A program made the position numbers and the translations under genes. The notes under the pieces were generated by a model, which worked only from the letters and a program-made list of their open reading frames with translations, made no database searches and had not been told where the DNA came from. 64,000 bases of DNA, from the NCBI GenBank assembly GCA_030765065.1, contig CM060978.1, forward strand, positions 222,661,498 through 222,725,497, given 5' to 3'. Source of the DNA: Deroplatys truncata. Taxonomy: Eukaryota; Arthropoda; Insecta; Mantodea; Mantidae. Below, in pieces: positions 33,255 through 46,041 of the stretch; the stretch's first letter is position 1; the number at the start of each line of letters is the position of its first letter.

Positions 33255-35221
33255 GCTACATCCAGTTGCGAGTTTTAATTTCAAGTCGGAATCCTTCAAC
33301 AGCAACCAAGTATGTGATCCAAACAGACATTCCTGCTTCAGAGACGTGTTCTAATGTAGCGTACGGAGTTTGAACACAACATCCCCACCCCCATCACGAC
33401 ATAGAACCCGGTAATCTGAGTAACTGTTCCCACATCCCGCGCAACGACAATTCAGCAAGCAGTCGAGGTAGTTAATGGAAGTATTATTTCCATGTAGTTT
33501 ATATGGAAGATTTGGTGTTCGTTCTCGAGAGTTTGCAGTTAGAGCTTAGCTCTGACCTGCTTTTACTACATCGCTTCCGTCACAGGAATTTCGCGGGGGT
33601 GGGGTGTTTCGACATAAAGGGTCCGATATTTCTCTTCTCAGATTATCTAAGTAAGCGCCACTTCCATTGAAATATTGTTGCATGGAAATTATTTTAAGAG
33701 GTAGTTTCGTCTTTAGATAGATCAATGTAATCACAGCATAGTATCAAGGTTTCAACAATCTTCAACTGTACTAATGAATACCTATTTCAAGGGTAAACCT
33801 CACGAGTTCTTGAAGAAATGTAATGAAGCATCATTTCAATATAATGGCTTAGACTTTGATAATAACAAATTTAATCTTTCAGGAATAGAAGCAAGTGATA
33901 TTCTTCATCGTCATCCTCGCTTTCTGAAGAGAATTTCATAACATTTCTTCAAATCAACAATGTATTTGTTTTCAGATTCAATTAGCTGCCCGTTTCTTAT
34001 TGAACAAAACACAAAAACCAGGCCACCTGTAGGTATAATATTAGCTTTCCTGCCTAAACCAATTCGACCACATCTCAAGTCCTCAAAACATATTACAAGA
34101 GAGTAAAACAACTACACCTATTACATACTGAATTCCTTTCTTTAGAAAAGGAAATACATATAAAGGTGCAACATTTCAAAGCAAAAACACATAACACGGG
34201 ACGTATTCAAGGCACGTATAAGCGTTGTCACAGCTTAATATGGTATAATGATGTGGAAAGAGTTCAACAGACTCATCTGACAAGCAGAAAAAGAAAAATT
34301 GTGAACTTGTTGTATGAAAATTGCCACCACAGCAAATGCAGCGGAACATAGCTTGTATAACATTGCATAATAATGTCATAATTAACGAGAAGTTTCAGTT
34401 CAAATCATTCTTATGCGTTTAAATTATATGGTACATGTTTGATGGTAGACCTCTAAATTATCTTAAGGAGTATTATTAAACCAATAATTAAGGAAGCAAT
34501 TTTCCGTAACATAGCATTAAAGTAAAATAACTATTTCGATTTTTGGGTTATTTTCTGGATTGTTGTACCTCATCGTGTTTTTCAATCATTTAGCATCATT
34601 AAAGTGCGTTTAGTACTCATTCTGGTGGATGGATTTCTTTTATTTTAAGCTTTGAATAGAATATAAGAGAAGGTTGGCACAATGAAGTCCATTTCTAATA
34701 GGTACAGACAAAATTTCTTTAAATTTATCCCTTTTACACGATCATAAGTTTTATTAGCCTTACGGAGGAAGCATGCGCACGGTGGAAGCACATTGAGTAA
34801 TTTGTGGAAAATCAGTGTGTTGTTAATATCACTGTTTGTCATGGGTTGTAAACAAAGTCGCTGTCTTCTGTGTATGCTAAATAAGAATAGGTATCATGGC
34901 TTTCAACAGGACTCAGCTCAATTGAATCCACCTTAATATTAGTTTATGCACTTACTCTTTTTCATAATTCATCTCATTGACCCAGATAAGGTTTGTTATT
35001 TAATATTTTATATTATCAAAATAAGACAGAAGAAACAAGTTGTGCAATGAAAATTTGTGAAGCTCCTTACACATTCTCAGAAATGAAAATATTTCCTCGA
35101 TTCTGTAAAACTTATTTCCCAATATTCATTAAGCCTTATTTCCTGCGTGACTTTAGCAGAAGTACTTACAATCGTTTCCTTTCACGACTAATTTCCTGCA
35201 TTATCACAATCACCATCATCA

Positions 35222-35261
<40 letters not shown>

Positions 35262-36030
35262 TACATATTATCTTTCACACCTTTTAACACAATCTGATTT
35301 GAGTTAATGAACAATTTTGCCAAATAGGATTGTTTGATTAAATCATATATGATTCAATTAAACATAGTAAAAAGGATTAAATCTGTAGTTATGATCTCAC
35401 CATTACATCTTGTGGTTTTAAATGCATCATTAAGTACTAATGCCAACTATGCAAATCTTTAGTCTTGAGAGCAGACTCACGCAGCAAGAAACAGGTATTT
35501 GGGGTGGTCTGTTTTCAATTTTTTGTTACTCTTCTCTCCAGCAGCTAGTGAGCTACCATGGAAGTGTTCATTCCCCACATAATGTTCAATTAACCAGCAG
35601 AAACTATCATATAGATACATAGAAGACGTTGCAGCTGCTTCCGCTACCCAATTTCGGTAACTAGAGAGCAGGTGGTGGGATCTCGGTTTCGATGGAATTG
35701 TAAAATACAATTCGTTGTTTTTCGTTTGAATTTCGATGCATTATGTAGTTCACTTCTAAATTATGAGCGGTTGTTCCTTAAATTCTCATGAGTTCATGCA
35801 AAGAACATGTATAATCAAAACTCGCATATGAATCTGGTTTTTAAAAAGTTGACTGTGATGTTGGAATATTCATGACAAAATCGTAAGATTATAATGACTA
35901 AAAATTGAAATAATTTCCAATAAAATGATTTGGTTTTGGTTTAGTGGGCATTCTGTACCTTCATGAGGATACAAGTACTTACGAACACAGAGTTTGTCTG
36001 AATAGAACAATTTTTTTACATTTAGAACGT
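33255..36030. other. Unannotated stretch
   Basis: About 2.8 kb with no gene or repeat I can name, apart from the ATT tract at 35225. Frames at 33911-34111 (minus), 34166-34351 and 34993-35307 are short and unassigned. Confidence 0.4.
35225..35259. repeat. (ATT)n microsatellite
   Basis: About 11-12 uninterrupted TTA units, which produce the poly-Tyr run in an overlapping frame. Confidence 0.95.
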
Positions 36031-36369
36031 ATATACAGGTTGGACCATTTAAGTTGAGACTGTACAATATCTCCAAAATTAAACGTAGTTAGAAAGAAAC
36101 GTATTTAATAAAAGTTTCTTAATATTATGGGGGAAAAGTAAATGCCATTAGTCTTGTTTTATTTAGAGGACTCTGTGATGGTCATTTTAGGGTGAATTTA
36201 ATGTTTTTAAATGCGAATTTCATTTTTTGTGTTGTTGTCTCACTCCTCATAAAAAACTAAACAACATTTATATAAAGCACTTTGCAGTTGCTCTTACACC
36301 AACGTAAATAACAACGGAAATTCTGAATAGCTGTGTGTGAAGAGCACAATGAATGGTTGGACCATCCAT

Positions 36370-36642
36370 AAATTAAATTAAGTTAAACTGAAACGCTCTT
36401 TAACTGCTGTAGTTCTTGCGTCCCATTTTATATTGGGCGTGAAAGAATGGTGATTTTGCTCAGAAGCCTCTTAATCAGGCTTGAGGTTCTTTATGTACCA
36501 TAAACCTACGACCTACGGGACCACCGGCTTTACTTACCTTCCGAAGGAAGCCATGCTAAGGAGTTTTACGCTCAAAAAATACATCGCCCTCTGCGGGGTT
36601 TGAACCCGTGACTTCGCGAGCTAGAGGCTAGCATGGATGGAC
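36370..36642 (-). mobile_element. SINE family S2 nested in TIR element
   Basis: S2 body (CGCTCTTTAACTGCTGTAGT, TTCCGAAGGAAGCCATGCTA) with B box GGGGTTTGAACCCGTG and part of the tRNA-like head (GCTAGAGGCTAGCAT). GGACCATCCAT lies at 36359-36369 and 36643-36653, an 11-bp target duplication. Confidence 0.85.
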
Positions 36643-36905
36643 GGACCATCCATGGATGGTCATTTGAGGGTCAAGTTACATTTCGTAATTGGAACCAAAA
36701 CCTTTCATTTTGTTTCCTTATTCATCGCATAATAAACAGCTTTTTATAAACCATTTTCTACATGGTACATCGTTCTTTCACTGGTGTAGACAAGACAAAC
36801 ATTGATGAAAGGTAGGTACACAGAGTATTACCACCTATCTTAGGGTAATAAATGCTCAAATTGATGCCTTAATACCTCAATGCATTTTTCAACACCGTGA
36901 ATGAA

Positions 36906-38675
36906 CTATTGTTGCGTCCGTAAAACCTTGTCTCTTTCAATACTGGCATAAGCATTTCCTATGCGCGCCTTCATGTTGTTCCGAGTCGGTGTTTTGCAAT
37001 ACACTTTTTCCTTAAGGTAACCCCATAAGAAAAAGCCTAGTGATGTATGGTCAGAAGATCGAGCTGGCCAATTAATGGGACTTGCGCGTCCTATCCAACC
37101 ATCATGGTAATTGCTCTTAAAAACATCCCTAGCAGTACTTGCTGGTATCACATTTGCGACCTGGTTTGTAATGACACATCCTCTAACAATAACGGCAACT
37201 CCTCCATTAAAAAATCTGATGTGTTACACTCACATGACTTTCTCTACTCTTGTACAAACTATTTTTACAAACGCTTATTCTCCATATGCTTCATGTTAAT
37301 CGAGATGTTAATCTTATTGCTAATTTTCTTGTAGGTGCAAGGGGAATTGGTAGGCTTTGAGCAATAGTCAAATATTTTAAGAGATGGTTGCTATGTGGAG
37401 TATTCCATTCTCTTTGCATTATCAGGATAAAAATAATGAATAACGAATTTGAGAAAAGGTATAAGTATTGGAAAATTTAAGGGAATAACAAGCAACATCT
37501 CGAAAATGGTTCACTCAACAACAAAAATGTATATGACATAAATTGTGTATTTTAACGCGATTTACATTTTTTGTGTAGTAACATTTTGTCTATTCTCTTA
37601 TGGTTTACCAGTTATGGTAAAGTCGTTCACAATGAAGAATACTTTTGGAGACATTCCCACAAAATTCGAGATATACACTTTATTTGTCATGAAAAAATCT
37701 TAAACATATGATATTTTAATCAAACTTGTTAGAGCCATTTTTGAGAAAATTAAAATTTTCGAAAAATATTCCATGTAAAGGGTAATCTGGGGTGAGGGGA
37801 TTTTCTTGAAAACCTTCGTGTTGCATCTCTGGAAGATACTGAACCTAAATACCAAGTTTGGTGTTTATCCGATTGTTTGTTTCTGAGTTATGCGTTCACA
37901 GACAGACACGGACATGTTTCCAAAAAGTTCTTTTTTTTGTATTCAGGGGGTCTCAAAACATATATTTCCGGGTAAATCTCGGTATCGAATTTTTGGGTGA
38001 AATACAATACTTCCCCTACTTACTATATGTAGTAGAGAAAGTAAAAAGTTTCTGTTTTTTGTACATATTATGGTGCCATCAATAAAGTACGGTCCGATTA
38101 CCTAGTCACCCAAAATCCCCCACCACCCATTAACAGACCAGGGTCCGTGATGTTCCACTTCTCATAACCGATGTGGATTTTATAAAGCCCAGTAGTGCAC
38201 ATTGTGTCGATTTACTTTACCATGATTTGTGAAAGTACTAAACAATAGGAACAATACGAATTGAAAAAAATCTTATTAATCCGCAGTCTCTCTTGTGTCC
38301 ACCTAGAGAACGTTAGTCTATTCAGAAAATCGTCACCATGTAGTTGTTGACGTAATAACACATGATAGGGATGGAGTTTATGCGTTTTAATATTCTGAAG
38401 ACACTCTTTTGGATATTCCCGTATTGGTTACGGGAACTGACATGGGGGTTGTAATTCACTGCAGCTAGCACTGCAACTTCCCTATCTTCGTCCGTAGCTG
38501 TTCTTCTGAACCTCCTTTTCTTTGGTTGGACACTTTCTTCTTCGGAGAAATGTTTTATCACACGATAAAATGAAACTCTTGGTGGAGTTCTTTTATTAGG
38601 AAACCTCTCCACGTACAGAAGAATAGCCTGTTCCACATCTCTCCTAGATTCACCGTAAATGAGAACCATTTCCAC
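36906..38675 (-). pseudogene. IS630/mariner-type transposase, broken
   Basis: The N-terminus at 38675 reads MEMVLIYGESRRDVEQAILL, FYRVIKHFSEEESVQPKKRR, TDEDREVAVLAAVNYNPHVS and VFRILKR, with two helix-turn-helix domains. After frameshifts, QQLHGDDFLNRLTFSRWTQE (38340-38290), FTNHGKVNRHNVHYW, EVEHHGPWSVNGWWGI and IGPYFIDGT (to about 38085) follow. RepA then interrupts, and the protein resumes at 37207 with EELPLLLEDVSLQTRSQM, then YHDGWIGRASPINWPARS and FFLWGYLKEKVY. Around the first catalytic Asp the segment before FTNHG looks deleted. The QHDGAPAH-type motif with the second Asp is lost in a deletion near 37140. At the third site the sequence is SSDHTSLGFF, where family members have Asp before FF. 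It is therefore catalytically dead. The type is probably close to the DD41D 'rosa/visitor' group, from memory. Confidence 0.85.
37214..38041 (+). mobile_element. RepA inside the transposase gene
   Basis: Full copy from ATCTGATGTGTTACACTCAC to GTAGTAGAGAAAG, flanked by TAAAAA (37208-37213 and 38042-38047). Taking out the element and one TAAAAA rejoins the transposase frame as ...RNF-LMEEL..., so element ends and target duplication are fixed precisely. Confidence 0.92.
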
Positions 38676-39623
38676 ATTTCTGGTTGAGAAAGCTGGTCCA
38701 TTTCAACCCACAGTCAACTGGGTACGCTTCAAATGTTAAACGACTTGAATGAAACTGGTGGTTGTTACTGGGTGATCGCTAATTGTATGTACGTACTACC
38801 AGTGGATCCATCTGGACTTGAAGGCAGCTGCAAGTACACCAATGACAGATACAAGCAAAACCTCCCTACCGTGGAAAGTAATCAAAACAACGTACACAAT
38901 GTCTCTTTGCCTCCTCGCCTGCTGTTATTATGCTGCACTGTGTTGAATGGTTCCAACCATTCTTTGCGCTCTTCGTACACAACTATTCAGAATTTTCGTT
39001 GTTATTTACGTTGGCAAGAACAATCGCAAGGTGATTATACAAAGGTTGTTGAGGAATGAGAAAACATCATTAAATTGACCCTAAAATGACCATCATAACG
39101 TCCTCCAAACAAAACACAACTAGTGGCATTTACTTTCCACCATTATATCAAGCAACTTTTATTAAGTACATTTCTTTCTGCAACGCTTAGTTTTGAGATA
39201 TTGTACAGTCTCAACGTAAATGGTCCATCCTGTACATAAAGAACAACAAAAATCTATAAACATGTTTACATACAGCTTAATATGAATTATACACAAAAGT
39301 TGTACATCAGCATGTACTATCATCTACATAATAATATACAAGTAACAATAAGCAACTATATATGTATATGTTTACATAGATATTAATACCATTCATATAC
39401 AAACGTATAAACATGTATATGTTGTATTGCCGTTCATAAAATCATCTAACCTTTTAAGTGCAGTTTTGAAGCATTTGGTATAGTTAATTAAAGCTTTTAG
39501 GTTAACGGAAAAAGCGTCGTATTAAAAATGCATTTATAACAAAACCCTTTTTGGTAACAAGATAGTGCCTAGCATCAGCAAGTAGGTAGAGAAATAGTGT
39601 TCTGCATGAATATTTTAGGACAG

Positions 39624-39670
39624 ATATGAAAAAATATGATGTGATACATTCACACGACTTTCTCTACGCC
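39624..39670 (+). mobile_element. RepA terminal fragment, old
   Basis: AAAAATATGATGTGATACAT with TCACACGACTTTCTCTACG matches the RepA start over about 45 bp, then diverges. Confidence 0.5.
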
Positions 39671-40077
39671 CTATTGTTTATTAGTGGGTATACAAGTCTT
39701 AGCAAAGCTTATTTTTATATTTACTTCATTTTATTCCAACTAAACTTTTGCAGAAAGAGCTACATTTCACATTTCATTACACTGGTCCGCATTTTCAAAC
39801 TTTTTGTCACATGATTTCTTAAAAGTAAGTGTTCCTGAATCAAATTTTTATGTTGATTCCAAAAATAACTTCGGTTTTTTTTCTATCCCGTCAGGTTTTT
39901 ACACAAAGTAAGTAATGTTTTGACAATTTTACTAATGAGCGTAGAAAAGTATTCAAATATCATTTCACACAAGGTAAGTTTTTATTCAAGAAACATTTTA
40001 AGCATACTCTCAAGAACTCCCCTAATTTATTTCATGGCTGCATTTTAACAAAACAAGAAGCCAAAATGTTCCATTTA

Positions 40078-40612
40078 ATTGTTTTCAAACTTTCTCTTCT
40101 TTGACTTCCTTGCAGATCCTTGCAGATGACTGTCCCTCCTCAACATCCAACAGCAGTCGGCCATCATACTTTCATTCCATCTCCCTGGACCTCCTCTCCA
40201 TTTCCTTAATATCTTGGTGAAAACGTTCACCCTGCTCTTCACTATAACGTCCAGATTTTCTGGAAAGTAGTCGATATGTGAATGCAGAAAATGCACCATT
40301 ACACTCATGTTACAACCCATCTTCTTGAAATTTTCCAACATTGTTTGGACAATAACAATGACCTTTGTTATTGTCTAAGAAGTTTTCAGTAATTGATCGG
40401 AAGGCGGTCCATGCTTCTATTTCTCTCTCATTCATTTTCTTCTCAAAATCTTCATCCTTCATCAATTTATTTATTCGAGGACCAACAAAAACTCCAGCCT
40501 TTAATTTGTCTTGTGTAATGAAGGGAAATTTTTTGGAGAGGTATCTGAAGCAGGGTCCATCATCAAGCCCAATTTTATGTGTAGTGGCGGAAGCAATCTC
40601 TTTATAGCTCTA
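40078..40612 (-). pseudogene. C-terminal remnant of a conserved unknown arthropod repeat protein
   Basis: The minus strand encodes, in order, HKIGLDDGPCFRYLSKKFPF, KLKAGVFVGPRINKLMKDED, WTAFRSITENFLDNNK, then (after a frameshift near 40342) KKMGCNMSVMVHFLHSHIDY and FPENL. SEEQGERFHQDIKEMERR follows in a neighbouring frame (about 40245-40190), then GRWNESMMADCCWMLRRDS. I recognise this block order (HLHSHxDxFPENLG, GERFHQDI, RYQGRW, MADYCW) from a widespread protein family of unknown function in arthropods and other animals that behaves like a repeat. I do not know its biochemical role. At least three frameshifts mean it is not a functional gene. Similarity fades upstream of 40612. Confidence 0.7.
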
Positions 40613-40749
40613 TATTTTTGAAGTGAAATTGTGAAAAAAATTGTACGTGATAGAAAAAACTAAAAGCAGTTCTGAAATCAGCATAAAAATGTGAGTCAGA
40701 ATCAGTCAGTTTTCAGCCATCCGATATCAAGCAGACTAGTGTTATAGAT

Positions 40750-41442
40750 ACCAAGGGATCAGCGATAGTCATATGTTTAAGAACTGGACGCTATATGCTG
40801 GCCTTAAAATTCCATACTGTGTCCATGCAATCGCCAGAAACAACAGCTGAATGTTAAAAGGGTCTTAAAACAATGGCTAAGTATTGAACAATTCGAACCA
40901 TTACTAACGGATATCTCAGGAATGGATTATGCCACAAAAAGAGTTATTTTAAATAAATTGTGTGTTTTAAAGAGATCTACATTTCTTGTGTAGTACTTTT
41001 GTCTATCCCTTAACGTTTACCGGTTATACAGGATTATATAAAATTCCTTCCGAATGAAGAGGACTTCACAGGCTATTCCCAGAATCTTCAAGAAATACAT
41101 TTTATTTACAATGTAAGTATCTTTAATATATGGTATTTTATTCAAAATCGCTAGAGCCATTTTTAGAAAATAAAAGGTTCCGAAAAATGTTCCACGTAAG
41201 GGCAGTTTGGGTTAGTGGGATTTTCTTGAAAACCTTTGTGTCGCATCTTTGGAAGGTCCTGAACCTAATTTGGCACTAATCCAATTTTTCGTTTTTGAGT
41301 TATGCTGTTCACAGACAACAGACACATACATACACGCTGAAAGTTTTCTAGAAATGCTTTTTTCATTTCGGTGAAATCTCGGTATCGAATTTTGGGTGGA
41401 ATGCAATACGTTCTCTACCTACTACGTATGTGATAGAGAAAG
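40750..41442 (+). mobile_element. RepA, old 5'-truncated copy
   Basis: Starts at GGGATCAGCGATAGTCATAT (internal RepA position) and ends TGATAGAGAAAG before TAAAA. Blocks GTCTATCCCTTAACGTTTAC, GAACCTAATTTGGCACTAAT and GTTATGCTGTTCACAGACAA are in order but diverged. Confidence 0.8.
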
Positions 41443-41449
41443 TAAAAAT

Positions 41450-42715
41450 GATAATCGATAGGAAAGGTTGTTTGGTTGTTAAATATCAGACTTTTCTAAA
41501 TGTATGCATATTTATTCCATTTATTATTACAGCAAGTAGGTATTTAAAGTTGAATTAAGCTTTAGAGAAATACTGAGCCGAGTTTAAAATGATTTCATAT
41601 TGACTGAGGTAGTATAATCAAACACGAAGACCTGATTAAGTTTTCCGTTTTGGAATTCAACAATATTCCTTATATGGGCCATTCTAAAAATGTTGAAGTG
41701 ATTCCAAATATATACAACCGTTCCTGTTCGTACAATGAAATGCTGAAAACAAGAACCTTGCTATTAAATTGCTGATGTGAGCGCATTTGGTACGCAGACC
41801 AGTTTTCGTACTGTTATACCAGTCAGTTCATGTGAAACTCGTTCCATGTATCTTCCGTATTCTAAGACACGGCTATAGATTAGTCAGGGTAGCGCAGCAC
41901 TTACACGTTTTAAGTCGCAACTTGCTCACAAGGCGGTGCTGTAGGAGGAGCTGCATAATTAGTGAACGTCACGATCTCATGTCGATGTAAATGAATGGGA
42001 AATTCAGCAGTATTTTAGCTCCTTCGATTGTAATACTAAATAATAACGGCATTAATAATCAATGCGCATTAAAAATACAACTTTTTTGTTTTCCGTTGGC
42101 TCTTATCGGGAGATCTGAATGCAGGAAAGAAGACAAACCGCAAACCATTTCCCGAAATGGAATGGCAATTGAATGTCTGGAGCAATCAGAGATAAAAATA
42201 TTTATCTATTTTAACATCCATTCCCTTTTTAGGTGTGCTTACAGTTATCTGAGGCAGAATCTGCTCAAACATGTTTACTTATAGTGGTCAGATAATCAAT
42301 TAAGTCAGCAAATTGGCTCTCAATCTGAAATGTGCTCTCAAGTGTCACCACAAAAAGGAAGAATGATAAATAAAAATATACCTCGTAAGTTAAGATATAA
42401 AATATATAAACTGAAATTATTTCAAGTTTAAACAATAGGAGGTAAATATTTATTTCTGTATAACCCAAATGTTCAACGTTTAAGGAGGTTTGAAGTATTT
42501 TATTAATTTGTTAAATATTATTTATTGGCCTAAACACGCGCCAATAGTTTTGACCAACGGTGCAAAAATGACTTCTTAACTTTATTGGTTCCTTAATCAT
42601 CTTACTGTTCGGAACGTACTTCATGGCCGTTCACCTGTAAACTTGTTTTCGCGTTCCTTCAAAGATGCGATGTCTGTCTTTGGAATGGTCTGTGTTTATG
42701 GCTGTAGATCCAGTT
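41450..42715. other. Unannotated stretch
   Basis: No gene or repeat recognised. A GC-richer block at 41760-41970 has no second copy here. Confidence 0.4.
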
Positions 42716-42720
42716 TTTAG

Positions 42721-43892
42721 TTTCTCTACTATCTACCCATAAATAAGTAGAGCAAGTATTGCATCAAAAAATTCGTTATCGAATTTCACCGGAAACGTAT
42801 GTTTTCAGATAACCTGAATCCGAAAAAAATAATTTTTAGCAATACTCCACGTCAGTGTGTGTGTGTGTGTGTGTATGTGTGTGTGAGTGTCTGTGAATAT
42901 AATAACTAGAAAACAAAAACTCGGTTAAATACCAAACTTAGTATTTAAATTCAGTGTCTTGCAAAACAAAGCCCACACTAACTACCCCTTTTACGAAAAA
43001 AAAGATTGTGTTTTTTAATTCTTCAATGATAGCTGTAACGAATTTAATTAAAATACGATAAGTTAGGATATTTTAATGACAAATTAAATGTATGTCTTGA
43101 ATTTCCTGTTAATAGCCTGTGAAGTGGTCGTCATTCTGAATTACTTTTGCATAAGTGGTAAACGTAAGGGATGGACACAACCTTCTTGCACAAAAATGTA
43201 GATCTCCTTTAAAGCACAAAATTTATGTCAAATAAAACTTTTTTGTGGCATTAACCACTTTATTATTGGTGGCCTAGTGCTTAGACCGCTCGACTCTCAC
43301 CAAAGCGCCCGGGTTCAATATCAGGGACCCGCCTGTGGGATTTGTGGTGGGCAAAGCGGCGTCTGGACGGGTTTTCTCCAGTTTCCCCCGCCATATTTTA
43401 TTCCACCGGTATTCCATCATCACCTTTCCTATCATTAATCTCTCATCTGCATCTATCATCCATTTCCTCGCTCTCGTCCTGGGCATGTGCTGATCACCTA
43501 TCCTGGTCTCTCACACTTTAATCCTTAGGCGCTCTAAGTCCGTCAGGCGTCTACCCCAGGCGTTGTCATACGTACCGGGGAGTGTGAGACCTCGGTTCGG
43601 GTGGGCGTTAAGGAGGGAAGGCTCTGGCCCAGTTGGGCTGTTTCCGCGTTTTTGCAATTGGTCAGTCGCTATAAGTTTTTGTTTCTCGTGGTCATGTAGA
43701 GAACATGGTATTTCAAAGACATCACATAGCAATGGGCTTTGTAATGCTTTAGACTACTGTATACTTCTTATAGCCATTACGAAATGTGTAAATGTGCTAT
43801 GCTAGTTTATCCCGATTAAAAATAGACTTTTGTAAGAATGGTTTAGTACAAGAGTGATATATAGATAATCTTGTGAATGCAACACATCAGAT
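42721..43892 (-). mobile_element. RepA, old copy interrupted by SINE and other DNA
   Basis: RepA from TTTCTCTACTATCTACCC (42721) through a TG run (42856-42884) to GGCATTAACCACTTT (43262). The terminal piece resumes at about 43825 (CTTTTGTAAGAATGGTTTAG to AACACATCAGAT). The middle 250 bp of RepA is missing. Confidence 0.75.
43265..43505 (+). mobile_element. SINE family S1, plus strand
   Basis: GGTGGCCTAGTGCTTAGACC (A box) and CCCGGGTTCAATATCAGGGA (B box) are followed by GGGTTTTCTCCAGTTTCCCC and CATCACCTTTCCTATCATTA. These match, in reverse, the copies at 49143 and 54031. The 300 bp after it (43510-43820) is neither S1 nor RepA. Confidence 0.75.
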
Positions 43893-44094
43893 TTTTTTCC
43901 TTTATTTTGGAATTACGTTCGATGTTGGACTTCGCTATTTATAGCATAAAGTGTCAGTGCTTATATGCGATTTACAAGATTCTTTGGCTCGTTTAAGTTT
44001 GCGGATATGTCTACTAGCTCTGCTGAATATTGACATGAGTCCTGCTGACTTTGTGTGAGTAGAGGGTGGAACAACCAGTTTTCGTTTGCGTATG

Positions 44095-44098
<4 letters not shown>

Positions 44099-44134
<36 letters not shown>
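44099..44134. repeat. (TG)n microsatellite
   Basis: About 18 TG units, not within a RepA copy. Confidence 0.95.
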
Positions 44135-44138
<4 letters not shown>

Positions 44139-44228
44139 CTTACGTTTCTTTTTCGTTTTCCTCTCACAGAACTGCAATTCAATATCAAGAAAGGTGAATG
44201 TAGTTTTCTTTATAATGCTGTTTTAGAG

Positions 44229-44229
<1 letters not shown>

Positions 44230-44289
<60 letters not shown>
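44230..44289. repeat. (AAT)n microsatellite
   Basis: About 20 uninterrupted AAT units. Confidence 0.95.
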
Positions 44290-44290
<1 letters not shown>

Positions 44291-46041
44291 TCGAGCTGGA
44301 TAAACTAGTGTTTGACAGGTAGAGAATTCGGAATTAACACAGAAAACGTTATTAAATTAAAAATAATTAATATCTCAGAAAAAGACAATTATTGAAATGC
44401 TAATAATGTCTCCATAGTGCTGTTATCAAATATCTAGCTGTTCGAAATAGAACTCTGGTTTTAAGAGTTTTCTAAACTGTCAATACACCAAAGCGGCTTT
44501 TGGAATTGTCTACTCTTTTCTTCACCTTGATGAGAGATAGCAGTATCATCACTCAGTCAAGGGTAGCCATCTGTTGTTAGGTATATGTTACTACCCAGTG
44601 TTGTTTTGAGATAACCGACTGCACGAAATCTATGGCAATCGATATCCTGAATGCAAAATGTACAGGAAGTGCAGTATGCCATAGTGAAATTCCCAGAATA
44701 AGGTTACCGTTATACGTCGTCACAGTTTCAGGAATGCCTCGCGCAACAAAATCAGACGTTCACCTAAACTGCGTCGCAAGAAGGAAATAATGTCACAAGC
44801 TGGTATTTCCATAATTTGATCCATTGTGTGCTCAGTTTGCAACGTATAATTTGCCGTGGCAATTTGCGCTTAATTTACAAACACCTAGCACATAACCTAG
44901 GCGGGATTCAACACAAGTGCTGCCCCATATGTCATACGCTGCGCCGCTGAATTCTAAACACACGTTCCACAGAACGACAACGCCTTCTTGTAAACTGTAT
45001 GCATTTCTTTGGGTTAGTCCTCACTGAGAGGCAGTTCTTCTGTGCAGCAATAGCGATGCACTGTGGTCCCCAAAAAAGTGGCGTATTTACGCTTCGTACT
45101 TCTCAAACGAAAAGCATTATAGTAGATTATGATACAAGTGTTAAAAGTCTGGTTAGTAGGTTATCTGTGAATAAAGTAAAAACACTATTAACACACGTGG
45201 TATACACTATTTCTAGACAGCGCTCGAATTTGTAAAATACTAATAAAATAATATTATATTGATCCATGAAGCTAAGAGAAATCACATTTAGAACGATATC
45301 AACTCCCGTGTATAGCGAGATTCTTGAAATAGGAGAAATGGCGTTAAAACGAGATCAACTCACGTGTGCAACGAGAACTCAGATGTTTTGTCGATTCGCT
45401 ATCAGTCGCTATCAGTGAAATTATTTTCAACATATTTTGCTTTACATCAGGCAATGAAGTGATTAAATGCTATATCATATTGCTTTCTGTTTTTTTGGGG
45501 GGTAAGCAGTTCTAGTATTATTGTTTCTGCTGCTTCTGTAATTTCACCTGGCTCTTCCATCTCAGTTTCTTCTGAATTCATAATTGCAGCTATTTAATCT
45601 TTATGTAGCTTATACTATATAAAAGAGTAACGTTTTAGATCAAAGAAAGCCAATGAATTGCGATAAACTTAAGTATGATGATTTGTACTGTGAACAGGTA
45701 ATGCGACCGCCTTGAGAAATTTGTCATGTAAAAAGACGTAATGAAAAGTAAAACCTAATCAAACCAAATCGAAATATCAAACATGTGCAAATACAAAGTG
45801 TAATTGCCATGTGATTGGACGTTAAACATAAACATTTTATCGCACTAGTGCCATAATGCAAAGCTTTTAGTTCGTGTGCACTATGTTAAAAGTTGTAGTT
45901 TTAGGACATTCTATCTAAAAATATATTATTTGGGATTAATTAAACACTTATCCCCTGCAACGCAGCTATCGGTCTTCTTCTTCACTACACGGTTTGGGTA
46001 GGACGCCTATTCCCTATTCGCAGCATCTCCTTCCATTTTTA

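Larger units (their letters stand above)
36036..39232 (-). mobile_element. IS630/Tc1/mariner-superfamily element with ~330-bp TIRs
   Basis: The left end CAGGTTGGACCATTTAAGTT and the right end, inverted, CAGGATGGACCATTTACGTT are flanked by TA (36034-36035 and 39233-39234). Alignment continues for about 330 bp on each side, to CAACGTAAATAACAACGGAA and ATTCTGAATAGCTGTGT. The TIRs are unusually long. Between them lies a minus-strand transposase broken by a RepA. An S2 SINE sits at the inner edge of the left TIR. Element proper is about 2.1 kb without these insertions. Confidence 0.88.
43895..46035. other. Unannotated stretch with two microsatellites
   Basis: No gene recognised. Frames 43935-44188 (minus) are products of the TG tract. 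ORF 44999-45235 (78 codons) is unassigned. A GC-richer block at 44500-45000 has no second copy in the window. Confidence 0.4.

Noticed and set aside
36906..37151. Independent 81-codon gene
   Set aside because: It is the C-terminal piece of the transposase whose N-terminus is at 38675, separated by a RepA insertion.
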